Source: Streptomyces shenzhenensis (lineage in GTDB: Bacteria; Actinomycetota; Actinomycetes; Streptomycetales; Streptomycetaceae). From it: DNA of 64,000 nucleotides. Position numbers and translations under genes: made by a program. The notes beneath the pieces are model-generated. The model saw only the letters and a list, made by a program, of their open reading frames with translations. It searched no databases and was not told the DNA's origin. The stretch is from contig NZ_JAJONF010000004.1 in assembly GCF_021462265.1 (NCBI RefSeq), forward strand, positions 124,001-188,000, read 5' to 3'. Below, in pieces: positions 8,992-16,927 of this stretch (position 1 is the first letter of the stretch; each line of letters begins with the position of its first letter).

Positions 8992-10038
8992 TCAAGCTGC
9001 CCGACGCTCCATCCGGCTGAAGTATCTGGCGAAGACGTCCGGGGAACGGTAGGCGTCGTTCGCCCGCACATCGATGTGCTCCGCCAGCTTCAGGCTGTCG
9101 TCGTCCCCTCTGTCGCACAGGGCGGAGACGATGTCGGCGGTGGTGCACTCGTCCTTCAGCAGGTACGGGATACGCGCGTCCGGGTCGCCCCTCAACCAGT
9201 CGATCCAGCCGTGCCGATCGGTGGGCAGCGACGGATCCGCACGCTGGTCGACGGCCATCCGGTTGGTGAAGATCTGGGTTCCGTCGGGAGCGTCCCTGAG
9301 TACCATCCGCGGCTGCGGATGACCTGAGGTGCACTTCTCCATCTCGGCCTTGATGGCCTCCCGGAGCAACCCGAAGGTGAGCTGGTCCTTGCGGTCCCGA
9401 ATGCCTCGCGAAAGGACGTTGAGCAAGTGTCCGCTGAACGGAGTGCACTGGTCGAACGGCGCTGGGAGACCCGGACACCCCTCGGCGGAGGCGAGCGGAC
9501 CGGCGAGGGCGGCATCCTGGCCGAGAGCGCTGAGGACGCAGGTACCCTCGAACTGGCCGCCCATCACACCCGGCAGCTTCGGCTCCTCCCCGGCCGGCCC
9601 CAGGTCGCCCAGTCTGTGTGAGTAGCAGCAGTCGGCGATGAGGACCTTCAGCCCAGCCGCGGCCCTGCGCATGGCGCGGTACACGTACCAGCTGTTCAAC
9701 CACGTCCACGGAGCCCGGTCCTGGGACGTGCCCACCGAGAAGTGGACCTGGTCCCCGGCGGGGACGTCGCCCCAGCAGGCTCCGTGGCCGACGTAGACGA
9801 CGAGCAGCGTGTCCGAAGGGCCGGTCTCGGCGGCGGTCTCCTCCAAGGCACGCATCACCCCGTCGATCGTCCCCACCTCGTCCGGGCCGAGCACCCGGCA
9901 GCCGTCCGCACCCCAGAGCCTGTCGCCCGCGAGGATCTCTCTGTACATACGTCCGCTCGCGGCGATGGTGGGCCAGCCGGGGACGTTCGATCCCGGCTGG
10001 TACTCCCCAGGTGCGATCACCAGTGCACGTGAAGCCAT
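8992..10038 (-). CDS. Caspase-like (peptidase C14) protease
   Basis: A 348-aa cytosolic protein. Residues 1-240 follow a caspase-hemoglobinase fold: first strand SRALVIAPGEY, the His strand LLVVYVGHG (catalytic His85), and the Cys strand KVLIADCCYS (Cys138 expected to be the nucleophile by comparison with D-C-C motifs in this family). The C-terminal ~100 residues (from about TDRHGWIDWL) form a separate helical region that could bind a partner. It lies one base downstream of the small protein gene and nine bases upstream of the large helical-protein gene. Prokaryotic caspases often act in antiviral defence or programmed cell death after activation by partners. No signal peptide, so it acts in the cytoplasm. 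Confidence 0.85.
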   Translation of the reverse strand: MASRALVIAPGEYQPGSNVPGWPTIAASGRMYREILAGDRLWGADGCRVLGPDEVGTIDGVMRALEETAAETGPSDTLLVVYVGHGACWGDVPAGDQVHFSVGTSQDRAPWTWLNSWYVYRAMRRAAAGLKVLIADCCYSHRLGDLGPAGEEPKLPGVMGGQFEGTCVLSALGQDAALAGPLASAEGCPGLPAPFDQCTPFSGHLLNVLSRGIRDRKDQLTFGLLREAIKAEMEKCTSGHPQPRMVLRDAPDGTQIFTNRMAVDQRADPSLPTDRHGWIDWLRGDPDARIPYLLKDECTTADIVSALCDRGDDDSLKLAEHIDVRANDAYRSPDVFARYFSRMERRAA

Positions 10039-10039
10039 C

Positions 10040-10408
10040 TCAGCCGTTCACTCCTTCGGATCCCCTGGGCCCGCCCTCGTCCGGGAGGCCTGTCGGAGCG
10101 TCCGCGGACGACGGCGGCGCGGACCTCACCTCGACCTCGGCCTGCGGCGGATCCAACCGGCCGGCCCGCCACCGCTCGACGGCCCGCTTCGTGGCGTTCA
10201 GGGCCGCGCCGAGGGACTCCTCGGTGAGCTTGGAGACAGCGGCCACCAGCAGGATCTCGACGATGCCGCCGGTCAGCACCCACCCGTGGTCGACCTCCTC
10301 GCGGCGCCATTCCAGACCAGTCCCCGCCTCGAGTTCGCTCCGGATCCGCTCCGGATCGTCCAACCCGAGTAACGCGCCTCTCACGGACACCGAGATCACC
10401 GCTGCCAC
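10040..10408 (-). CDS. Small protein of the caspase operon (EACC1-like layout)
   Basis: A 122-aa protein starting at GTG 10408. It has an N-terminal strand (VISVSVRGALLG), a short Glu/Trp-rich region (LEWRREEVDHGW), a hydrophobic central helix (TGGIVEILLVAAVSKLTEE), an Arg-rich helix (RAVERWRAG), then a strand (AEVEVRSA) and a disordered tail. The size and order of elements recall small constant components (EACC1-type) encoded beside caspase and other effectors in actinobacterial conflict systems. I recognise the layout rather than a firm motif. The stop is one base from the caspase ATG, so the proteins are probably made in similar amounts. The central helix could be membrane- or partner-binding. 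Confidence 0.6.
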   Translation of the reverse strand: MAAVISVSVRGALLGLDDPERIRSELEAGTGLEWRREEVDHGWVLTGGIVEILLVAAVSKLTEESLGAALNATKRAVERWRAGRLDPPQAEVEVRSAPPSSADAPTGLPDEGGPRGSEGVNG

Positions 10409-10810
10409 TTACCGGCCCCCATGTCGTCGAGATCCGATCCCACCTCGATTCCGTCCAGGGTATCGGGCCTGACGGAGCAGGCACAGACGCCGACGACTCC
10501 GTCGGCGACGGCTCGTGTCCACCAGCGCGGTGGTTCTGTCGCCACGGGTCACGGCCGCCCCACGGCGAGATCTTCGGGCACCTGAAGGGAGGCCGGCCGT
10601 CGGACACCACGGCAGGACATGGCCGCACCCGCCACCGCACCCCGCGCCCAGGCGACGCAGGGGCACCCTCCACAACAAGCCCCAACGGTCCGGCGGGCAG
10701 GCGTCCGGAGGGACACCCGCCCAGCAGTCGCTCCTCAGGGTCCGCTCGGGGTGGCGGACCCCTTCGCCCGGCCGGGTGATCCTTGATCCTGCTCGGGCCG
10801 CCGTCCGGGG

Positions 10811-10837
10811 TCCGCCCTCCGGGACCCGGAGGGCGGA
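10811..10837. repeat. Perfect 13-bp inverted repeat with 1-base centre
   Basis: TCCGCCCTCCGGG at 10811-10823, a single A, then its exact reverse complement at 10825-10837. It could be a hairpin of a transcript or a binding site for a dimeric regulator. There is no T-run, and it lies far from any gene end, so a simple terminator is not the obvious reading. Confidence 0.6.
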
Positions 10838-11109
10838 ACTCGCCGTCCGGGCCCCGGCGTTCCGGGCTGGCCGGCGTGAGCACCTCGTGCAGACCTCATG
10901 GGCGCGCGGTGAGGGCGTCGGGGGTCCACTCGGCCGTGGACGGGGTGTTGGGGATTCGCCTGCGCACAGTTCGGAATGCCTGTCCGTCTCCCACATCCCA
11001 ACCGCCGCACAGGCCAACGTAGTTGCAGATCGCAACGACGATTTCGGTGCGGTCAAGGAGTTCCGGCGTGCCTTGAGGGGCTTATGTACGGCTGATACGG
11101 TGCGATCGC

Positions 11110-11138
11110 TTGACACTCACCCCGCGGCCGAGTATTTG
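11110..11138 (+). promoter_or_regulatory. Candidate promoter of the Tad operon
   Basis: TTGACA at 11110-11115 is a perfect housekeeping -35 hexamer. It is followed after 17 bases by TATTTG (11133-11138), a partial -10. It points at the first Tad gene (start 11263). A second TTGACA at 11224-11229, 16 bases before TAACGG, would place the transcript start close to the start codon and is a weaker alternative. Confidence 0.35.
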
Positions 11139-11262
11139 GCCGGGTCGGGGTGATTCGTGTGGAGTGTCCGCTTTCGCTGTACCGGCAGGCACGGCGACAG
11201 GCGTTGACAGGTTTTCAGAGTTCTTGACAGAGACTGTCTTGGCTGTAACGGGGAGCGGTTGC

Positions 11263-12003
11263 GTGAAGATCCAAGAGCGTACGGGGGCGGGCGCCGGTCG
11301 TTCCGCGGGTCCGGCTCAGCCCTCGGCCGGTGACCGGCTTCCCACCGCCCCACGGGAGCGCAAGCCCGCGCTGGCCGCGCTCGCGGTGCTGCTGATTCTG
11401 CTGGGTGCGCTGGGGGCGACGACGCTCGTGCTGCAGGCCGGCAAGCGGATCGAGGTCATAAAGGTCACGCAGGAGATCCCGGCCGGCTCGTCCGTGACCG
11501 GGAGCAACGTGACCTCCGTCATGGTCGCCGACGACTCCAGCATCCACTACGTCAGGTGGTCCCAGCTGGAGAGCCTGAAGAAGCTGAAGGCCATCAGCGC
11601 CATCCCGGCCGGTGCCGTCGCCGTCGGCGAGATGTTCGGCAGTGGCAGCAAGCTTCCCGCCGGCAAGTCCACCGTCGGCCTCGCCCTCAAGGAGGGCCAG
11701 TACCCGAGCGGTCTCGAGGTGGGCGACACCGTGGCCGCCTACCGCGTGAGCACCTCCTCGTCCTCCAACGGCTCGTCCTCAGGCGGTTCGTCCTCCTCCG
11801 CCGGCACCGACTCGCCGATCACGAGCGACGCCAAGGTCAGCGCCGTACCGGAGGACAGGAGCAGCTCCGACTTGGTCAGCAGCACCAACTACGCCATCAC
11901 GCTCACCGTCGACAGCGACAAGGCCGCGGAGCTGGCCCAGGCCGCCGCCACCGGTTCGGTCGCCCTCGTCCTTGTGCCCGGCGTATCCGGCAACGGCAAC
12001 TAG
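11263..12003 (+). CDS. CpaB/RcpC-type SAF-domain pilus assembly protein
   Basis: A 246-aa protein from GTG 11263, with a GGGGAG RBS about 7 bases upstream. It has a cytoplasmic Pro/Arg-rich tail (1-34), one transmembrane helix (~35-57) and an extracytoplasmic region. That region contains a SAF-like domain: IEVIKVTQEIPAGSSVT and ISAIPAGAVAVGEM are its two characteristic segments. A Ser/Gly-rich linker (~165-185) precedes a final strand-helix unit. CpaB/RcpC proteins help assemble Tad pili. It is the first gene of the Tad locus, immediately before the TadZ-like ATPase, which supports the role. The frame is open upstream to 11110 but without a better RBS. Confidence 0.75.
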   Translation: MKIQERTGAGAGRSAGPAQPSAGDRLPTAPRERKPALAALAVLLILLGALGATTLVLQAGKRIEVIKVTQEIPAGSSVTGSNVTSVMVADDSSIHYVRWSQLESLKKLKAISAIPAGAVAVGEMFGSGSKLPAGKSTVGLALKEGQYPSGLEVGDTVAAYRVSTSSSSNGSSSGGSSSSAGTDSPITSDAKVSAVPEDRSSSDLVSSTNYAITLTVDSDKAAELAQAAATGSVALVLVPGVSGNGN

Positions 12004-12019
12004 AAGGCGGCCCCCACCC

Positions 12020-12859
12020 ATGGCGCTCATCGCAATCGCCGCCGACAAGGGTTCCCCCGGCGTCACCACCGCGGCCGTCGCGCTGGCCGCGGTCTGGCCG
12101 CGCCGGGTCCTGCTCGCCGAGGCCGACCCGGCCGGCGGCGACCTCGTCTACCGCAGTGCCGCCGCGCACGGCGGACCGCTCAACCCCAACACCGGCATGC
12201 TGTCCATCGCCGCCACCGCGCGACGCGGCCTCGTACCCGACCAACTCTGGGACCACGTGCAGCCGTTGAGCGGCGGCCTCGAGGTGCTCGTCGGGCTCGG
12301 GATAGCCGAGCACGCTGCCGGGCTCGCCGGGCTGTGGCCCACCCTCGGGCACGCCTTCGCCGCCCTCGCCGACTCCCCGAACGCCCCGGCGGACGTCATC
12401 GCCGACTGCGGGCGGATCAGCGGCGACACCCCGGCCGTGGAGATGTTCCCGCACGCGGCGCTCGTCCTGCTCGTGTCGCGGACCGAGCCCGAGGCGCTGG
12501 CCCGGGTCCGGGACCGGGCCGCGGCCCTCGCGCACAAGCTGCACGGCGGTCCGCGCGGCGCCGCCGCCCTCGCCACCCCGCTGATCGGTGTCGTCCTGGT
12601 CGCCGACCCGGCCGGCGCCGGCAAGCTGGTGGGCCAGGTCAACGACATGCTCGTGCACGCCCAGACCGGCGCCCGCGTGGTCGGCACCATCGCCGACGAC
12701 CCGGCCGGCGCCGACCAGTTGGCCGGCCGCAAGCGCGGGCGCCTCGACAAGTCCCTGCTCATCCGCTCGGCCCGCAAGGTCACCGCCGACCTCCACCAGC
12801 AGTACGGCGCCGCCTGGTCCGTACCGACGCAGGCACCACACGCGGGGGCCGGCCGATGA
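12020..12859 (+). CDS. TadZ/CpaE-like ATPase of the Tad locus
   Basis: A 279-aa protein of the MinD/ParA fold. The N-terminal P-loop region reads DKGSPGVTT: the deviant Walker A Lys10 is present, but the usual second Lys (GK[ST]) is Val15. LLAEADPAGGD supplies the Walker A' Asp, and VIADCGRISGD the Walker B strand. TadZ/CpaE proteins position the secretion machine at the inner face of the membrane, and several have atypical P-loops. The gene follows the CpaB-like gene, and its stop overlaps the tadA start (ATGA). Loss of the second Lys suggests weak or absent ATP hydrolysis. Confidence 0.8.
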   Translation: MALIAIAADKGSPGVTTAAVALAAVWPRRVLLAEADPAGGDLVYRSAAAHGGPLNPNTGMLSIAATARRGLVPDQLWDHVQPLSGGLEVLVGLGIAEHAAGLAGLWPTLGHAFAALADSPNAPADVIADCGRISGDTPAVEMFPHAALVLLVSRTEPEALARVRDRAAALAHKLHGGPRGAAALATPLIGVVLVADPAGAGKLVGQVNDMLVHAQTGARVVGTIADDPAGADQLAGRKRGRLDKSLLIRSARKVTADLHQQYGAAWSVPTQAPHAGAGR

Positions 12860-14163
12860 CCGCTGTCGACCACCAGCTGGTCAAGCGGTTCCGGCAGGAC
12901 GCCGGCGACCGGATCGCCGAGCAGCGCCGCCAGGACCAGGCGTCCGGCGTGACGCCGATGTCCACCGAGGACGAACGGCAGTACGCCCGCGCGGTCATAG
13001 CCCAGATCCTGGAGGAGTACGCCCGCGCGGAGATCAACGCCGGACGCACCCCGCTGGACGCGGAGACCGAGGAGCAGTACGCGGCCGCCGTGCACGCGGC
13101 GCTGTTCGGGGTGGGGCGGCTGCAGCCGCTGCTCGACGACCCCGAGGTCGAGAACATCGACATCAACGGGTGCGACCAGGTCTTCGTGGGGTACAGCGAC
13201 GGCCGGGAAGTCACCGGGGATCCCGTCGCCGAGACCGATGAGGAGCTCATCGAGCTCATCCAGGTGCTCGGTGCCTACTCCGGTCTGTCGTCCCGGCCCT
13301 TCGACTCGGCCAACCCGCAGCTCGACCTGCGGCTTCCCGACGGCTCCCGGCTCTCCGCCGTCATGGACGTCACCCGGCGGCCCGCGCTGTCCATCCGTCG
13401 TGCCCGCATGGGCAAGGTGTTCATCTCCGACCTCGTCGGCAACGGCACGCTGACACCCGAGGTCGCGCACTTCATGGCCTGCGCCGTCCGGGCCCGCAAG
13501 AACATCATGATCGCGGGCGCGACGAACGCGGGCAAGACGACCCTGCTGCGTGCCCTCGCCAATGAGATCCCCCCGCACGAGCGGCTCATCACCGTCGAAC
13601 GCGCCCTGGAACTGGGGCTCGACACCTTCCACGACCTGCATCCGAACGTCGTGGCGTTCGAGGAGCGGCTGCCCAACTCCGAGGGCCAGGGCGCCATCAC
13701 CATGGCGGAGCTGGTCCGCCGCTCGCTCCGTATGAACCCGTCCCGGGTCATCGTCGGTGAGGTCCTCGGCGACGAGATCGTCACCATGCTCAACGCGATG
13801 TCGCAGGGCAACGACGGGTCGCTCTCCACGATTCACGCCAACAGCTCCAGCGAAGTCTTCAACCGTATCTCGACGTACGCGCTCCAGGCCTCCGAGCGGC
13901 TGCCCATCGAGGCCAGCCAGATGCTGATCGCGGGCGCGGTGAACTTCGTCGTCTTCATCCAGCGGCGCAACGACTACCAGGCCGGCGGCCGTCTCCAGCG
14001 CATGGTCACCTCGGTGCGCGAGGTCAACGGCGTCGACGGCCGGGTGCTGTCCAGCGAGGTCTTCGCGGAGGCACCCGACGGCCGGGTCGTACCGCACGCG
14101 CCCATAGCCTGCCTGGAGGACCTGATGGCCTACGGCTACCAGCCGCACGGGGCCTGGGGGTGA
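12856..14163 (+). CDS. tadA: TadA/CpaF secretion ATPase
   Basis: A 435-aa type II/IV secretion ATPase, from an ATG overlapping the tadZ-like stop. The N-terminal helical domain (1-~110) leads to the first conserved acidic segment (DPEVENIDINGCD). The Walker A motif GATNAGKT is at 221-228, the Asp/His box around LPNSEGQGAITMAELVRRSL, and Walker B at RVIVGEVLGDE. Length and motif order match CpaF hexameric ATPases that power Tad/Flp pilus assembly on the cytoplasmic face. It works with the TadB and TadC membrane proteins encoded directly downstream. The frame continues far upstream, but only as an overlap with tadZ. Confidence 0.93.
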   Translation: MTAVDHQLVKRFRQDAGDRIAEQRRQDQASGVTPMSTEDERQYARAVIAQILEEYARAEINAGRTPLDAETEEQYAAAVHAALFGVGRLQPLLDDPEVENIDINGCDQVFVGYSDGREVTGDPVAETDEELIELIQVLGAYSGLSSRPFDSANPQLDLRLPDGSRLSAVMDVTRRPALSIRRARMGKVFISDLVGNGTLTPEVAHFMACAVRARKNIMIAGATNAGKTTLLRALANEIPPHERLITVERALELGLDTFHDLHPNVVAFEERLPNSEGQGAITMAELVRRSLRMNPSRVIVGEVLGDEIVTMLNAMSQGNDGSLSTIHANSSSEVFNRISTYALQASERLPIEASQMLIAGAVNFVVFIQRRNDYQAGGRLQRMVTSVREVNGVDGRVLSSEVFAEAPDGRVVPHAPIACLEDLMAYGYQPHGAWG

Positions 14164-14169
14164 CGTGAC

Positions 14170-15177
14170 ATGAACCTGGATTCTCTGGGCTCGCTGGGCT
14201 CCATGGGCGGGCTCTTCTCCACCACGGTCCTCTACGCCCTCGGCTGCGGAGTCGCCGCCGGCGGCGGACTCGCGCTGCTGATCCTGGCGATCCGCGGGCT
14301 GCCCGCCAAGCCCGACCACGAGAAGCAGAAGGCCGACCAACGGGCCGCCGAACTGATCCGGTTCGCCGGTCAGCGTGGTTCCCTGGCAGCCATCATCGGG
14401 CTCGCCGTGCTCCTGCTGACCCGCTGGGCGGTGGCCGGTATCGCCGCCGGTGTCCTGGTCTTCTTCTGGGACAGGCTGTTCGGCGGCGCCGCCGAGGAGC
14501 GGGCCGCGATGAAGCGCGTGGAGGCCCTCGCCTCCTGGACCGAGTCGCTGCGCGACACCATCGCCGGCGCGGTCGGCCTGGAGCAGGCCATCCCGGCCTC
14601 GGGCCGTGCCGCCGCGCCCGTCCTGCGGCCCCACCTCGACGCCCTCGTGGACCGGCTGCGTGCCCGCACCCCGCTGCCGGACGCGCTCCAGCAACTCGCC
14701 GACGAGATCGACGACGCGTCGGCGGACATCATCGTGGCCGCTCTCATTCTCAACGCGCGGCTGCGCGGGCCCGGTCTGCGCCAAGTGCTGGGCGCGCTCG
14801 CCAAGTCGGCCCGCGAGGAGGTCGACATGCGGCAGCGCGTGATGGCCCAGCGGGCGTCCACCCGGCGCTCCGTCCAGATCGTCGTCGCCGTGTCGGTCGC
14901 CTTCGTCCTCGGCCTCGCCGTCTTCAACCGCGACTTCGTGGCGCCGTACGGCACCGCCGTCGGCCAGCTCGTACTCGCCCTGGTCTGCGGCCTGTTCGCG
15001 CTCGGCTTCTGGTGGCTGCGCAAGCTGTCCACCATCGAGACCCCGGAACGGTTCCTGGTCCGCGACCAGTCCTCCGTGCAGTTCGTACGACCGCCCCGCA
15101 CCGGTCCCGGCGCATCCGGCGCACCGGGCGGCCCGGGCCAGCAGACGCTGCCCACCGAGGAAGGAGCCCGCCGGTGA
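14170..15177 (+). CDS. tadB: TadB-like inner membrane platform protein
   Basis: A 335-aa type II secretion F-domain protein. It has an N-terminal hydrophobic segment (~18-42), a second (~75-100), and the cytoplasmic F domain with SLRDTIAGAVGLEQAI. That is followed by a helical bundle and two C-terminal membrane helices (QIVVAVSVAFVLGLAVF, LVLALVCGLFALGFWW). A Pro/Gly-rich tail ends the protein. TadB and TadC form the membrane platform driven by the TadA ATPase. The gene starts 6 bases after tadA and its stop overlaps the tadC start. Confidence 0.88.
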   Translation: MNLDSLGSLGSMGGLFSTTVLYALGCGVAAGGGLALLILAIRGLPAKPDHEKQKADQRAAELIRFAGQRGSLAAIIGLAVLLLTRWAVAGIAAGVLVFFWDRLFGGAAEERAAMKRVEALASWTESLRDTIAGAVGLEQAIPASGRAAAPVLRPHLDALVDRLRARTPLPDALQQLADEIDDASADIIVAALILNARLRGPGLRQVLGALAKSAREEVDMRQRVMAQRASTRRSVQIVVAVSVAFVLGLAVFNRDFVAPYGTAVGQLVLALVCGLFALGFWWLRKLSTIETPERFLVRDQSSVQFVRPPRTGPGASGAPGGPGQQTLPTEEGARR

Positions 15178-16094
15178 ACCTCACGATGCCGATCCTCGTC
15201 GGCGTGATCCTGGGTCTCGGCGTCTACGCCCTGATCCGCGCCCTGATGCCGTCCCGGCGCAGCGCGGTCGCGCAGGTCGCCCGGATCGACGCGATGCGGG
15301 CGCGCGGCGCGGCCTACGAGTCGGCGCGGCCGACCCAGGACACCGGCAGGCTCGGCTCGCTGCGCGCCGAAGTCGGCGCGCGGGTCGCCGAGTTCTACCG
15401 GCAGCAGGGCTGGGAACAGCGCTCGCTCCGCGCCGACCTCGCCGTCCTCGACCGCAGCTGGGAGAGGTTCCTGGCGACCAAGGTGCTGCTCGCGGCGGCC
15501 GGGCTGATCTTCGGCCCCTTCCTCTTCGCCGTCGTCTACACGATGGGCTTCGGGCGCAGCCCGGTCGTCCCGGTCTGGCTGGCCCTGGCCTGCGCGGCCC
15601 TGTTCTTCTTCCTGCCCGACCTGGAGGTACGACGGGACGCGGCCGAGAAGCGCCGGGACCTCAGGCGGGTCATCGGGGCCTACCTCGACCTGGTGTCGAT
15701 GAGCCTCGCCGGTGGCCGCGGCCTCCCCGAGGCCCTGATGGCGGCCGCCGAGGTCTCCGACGGCTGGGCCAACCAGCGCATCCGCAACGCTCTCTCCGAC
15801 GCCCGGATCACCGGTGTCAGCCAGTGGCAGGCGCTCGGCGCGCTCGGCGAGGAACTCGGCGTGGAGGAGCTCAAGGATCTCTCCGCCTCCCTCGCCCTGG
15901 TCGCGGACGACGGCGCCAAGGTCCGTGAGTCCCTCGCCTCCCGCGCCGAGACCATGCGCCACCGCGAACTCGCCGAGATCGAGGGCAGCGCGGGCGAGAA
16001 GTCCCAGTCGATGCTCGTCGCCCAGCTGCTGCTGTGCGCCGGCTTCCTGGTTTTCCTGATCTTCCCGGCGGCGATGCGGGTGTTCCAGGTGTGA
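15174..16094 (+). CDS. tadC: TadC-like inner membrane platform protein
   Basis: A 306-aa type II secretion F-domain protein. The GTG start overlaps the tadB stop (GTGA), with a GAAGGAG RBS inside tadB. It has an N-terminal membrane helix (LTMPILVGVILGLGVYALI), a cytoplasmic linker, and two helices (~100-150). The F domain follows (DLVSMSLAGGRGLPEALMAAAE), and a final helix (LLLCAGFLVFLIFPAAM) lies near the C-terminus. It partners TadB in the Tad assembly platform. It is followed after 59 bases by the pilin-like gene. Confidence 0.88.
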   Translation: MNLTMPILVGVILGLGVYALIRALMPSRRSAVAQVARIDAMRARGAAYESARPTQDTGRLGSLRAEVGARVAEFYRQQGWEQRSLRADLAVLDRSWERFLATKVLLAAAGLIFGPFLFAVVYTMGFGRSPVVPVWLALACAALFFFLPDLEVRRDAAEKRRDLRRVIGAYLDLVSMSLAGGRGLPEALMAAAEVSDGWANQRIRNALSDARITGVSQWQALGALGEELGVEELKDLSASLALVADDGAKVRESLASRAETMRHRELAEIEGSAGEKSQSMLVAQLLLCAGFLVFLIFPAAMRVFQV

Positions 16095-16153
16095 GCTGAC
16101 CCGAGCTGAATCGAGAACCTTCGCCAACTGCTGTTTCGAGAGGACAAGACATC

Positions 16154-16405
16154 ATGAACGCACGGAACTTCAGCACCGGGATCCCTGCGGTGGACTTCCT
16201 GGTCACCTTCCTCCAGGGCCGTGTGCAGCGCGCCCGCTCCGGCGAACTCGACCGCGGTGCCTCCGCCGTCGAATGGGTCATCATCTCGGCGGTCGTCGTG
16301 GCGATCGTCGGCGTGGTGGCCGCCATCATCAACGCCGCGCTGAGCGACGGCGCCAACAAGGTCGGCAACTGCATCAAGGGTGCCAACGCGAGCGGGACCT
16401 GCTGA
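16154..16405 (+). CDS. Flp-type pilin-like small protein
   Basis: An 83-aa precursor with a long basic leader and a class-III-type prepilin site. Gly35 is followed by ASAVE, so mature residue +5 is Glu40, and then by an ~20-residue hydrophobic helix (WVIISAVVVAIVGVVAAII). The mature part is about 48 residues and ends with two Cys (GNCIKGANASGTC) that could form a small disulfide loop. Position directly after tadC and before the TadE genes fits the major Flp pilin or a pilin-like subunit. The prepilin peptidase encoded at 21105-22169 is the likely processing enzyme. Confidence 0.82.
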   Translation: MNARNFSTGIPAVDFLVTFLQGRVQRARSGELDRGASAVEWVIISAVVVAIVGVVAAIINAALSDGANKVGNCIKGANASGTC

Positions 16406-16430
16406 GCGGGCGTACAGGTACTTCTACGGG

Positions 16431-16465
16431 GTGACGGGGTGACGGGGGTGACGCGGGTGACGGGG
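16431..16465 (+). repeat. Short tandem repeat GTGACGGG(G) before a TadE gene
   Basis: Four head-to-tail copies of an 8-9 base unit: GTGACGGG, GTGACGGGG, GTGACGCGG, GTGACGGGG. They end directly before ATG 16466. Three units are 9 bases and encode V-T-G/R repeats in the TadE frame. Every unit offers both a GTG start and a G-rich ribosome-binding sequence, so the exact translation start is ambiguous. Confidence 0.7.
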
Positions 16466-16927
16466 ATGTCTGGGGGCGTGAGCAGAGGCCTGGGTGGCTG
16501 GGTACGCCGCCGGGCGGCCGTCGCGCGCGGTGAGTCGGCCGACTCGGGCATGACGGCCATCGAGTTCGTGTTCCTCACCCCCGTTCTCTTCTTCATGATC
16601 TTCGCGACGGTGCAGTTCGCGCTGTACTTCTTCGCCGACCACGTGGCCCAGGCGGCCGCCCAGGCCGGCGCCCGCAAGGCCCGCGCCACCGCCGACGCCG
16701 AGCCCGGCGCCTGGCGCGGTGAGGCCCGGGACGTGGTCGACTCCTACATCAGCCAACTCGGGCCGCAACTGGTCCTGTCGCCCGACGTGAAGACGGTCCA
16801 GCCGGAGCAGCACACGGTCGGCGTCGAGATCACGGCCCGCATCCCGACGGTGTTCCCTGGCCTGGACCTGACGGTGCACGCACGGTCCGCGGGGCCGGTG
16901 GAGCGTTTCGTGGAGGACGGGAACTAG
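16439..16927 (+). CDS. tadE: TadE-like minor pilin
   Basis: Up to 162 aa. The start is uncertain because it lies in a GTGACGGG repeat; ATG 16466 would give 153 aa. A basic leader precedes Gly-MTAIE, a prepilin-type site with Glu at +5, then a hydrophobic helix (FVFLTPVLFFMIFATVQFAL). An extracytoplasmic mixed domain follows (QLVLSPDVKTVQPEQHTVGVEITARI). TadE proteins are pseudopilins needed for Tad pilus assembly. It is followed directly by a second TadE-like gene, with the ATG at 16928 abutting this stop. Confidence 0.83.
   Translation: MTGVTRVTGMSGGVSRGLGGWVRRRAAVARGESADSGMTAIEFVFLTPVLFFMIFATVQFALYFFADHVAQAAAQAGARKARATADAEPGAWRGEARDVVDSYISQLGPQLVLSPDVKTVQPEQHTVGVEITARIPTVFPGLDLTVHARSAGPVERFVEDGN

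Larger units (their letters stand above)
10409..11262. other. Long intergenic region between the caspase operon and the Tad locus
   Basis: About 850 bases between divergently transcribed operons. Several long open frames cross it (for example 10515-11153 plus and 10409-11116 minus), but all are Pro/Arg-rich with no RBS or recognisable domain, as expected by chance in ~70% GC DNA. It contains a perfect inverted repeat (10811-10837) and a candidate promoter for the Tad operon (11110-11138). I see no gene I would defend. Confidence 0.45.

Noticed and set aside
7036..9327. 763-codon plus-strand open frame across the caspase operon
   Set aside because: Antisense shadow: Arg/His/Pro-rich and without domain or RBS, while the minus strand encodes the caspase and helical proteins with clear motifs.
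10515..11153. 212-codon plus-strand open frame upstream of the Tad locus
   Set aside because: Pro/Arg/Gly-rich, no RBS, no recognisable segment, and it spans the candidate promoter and a palindrome.
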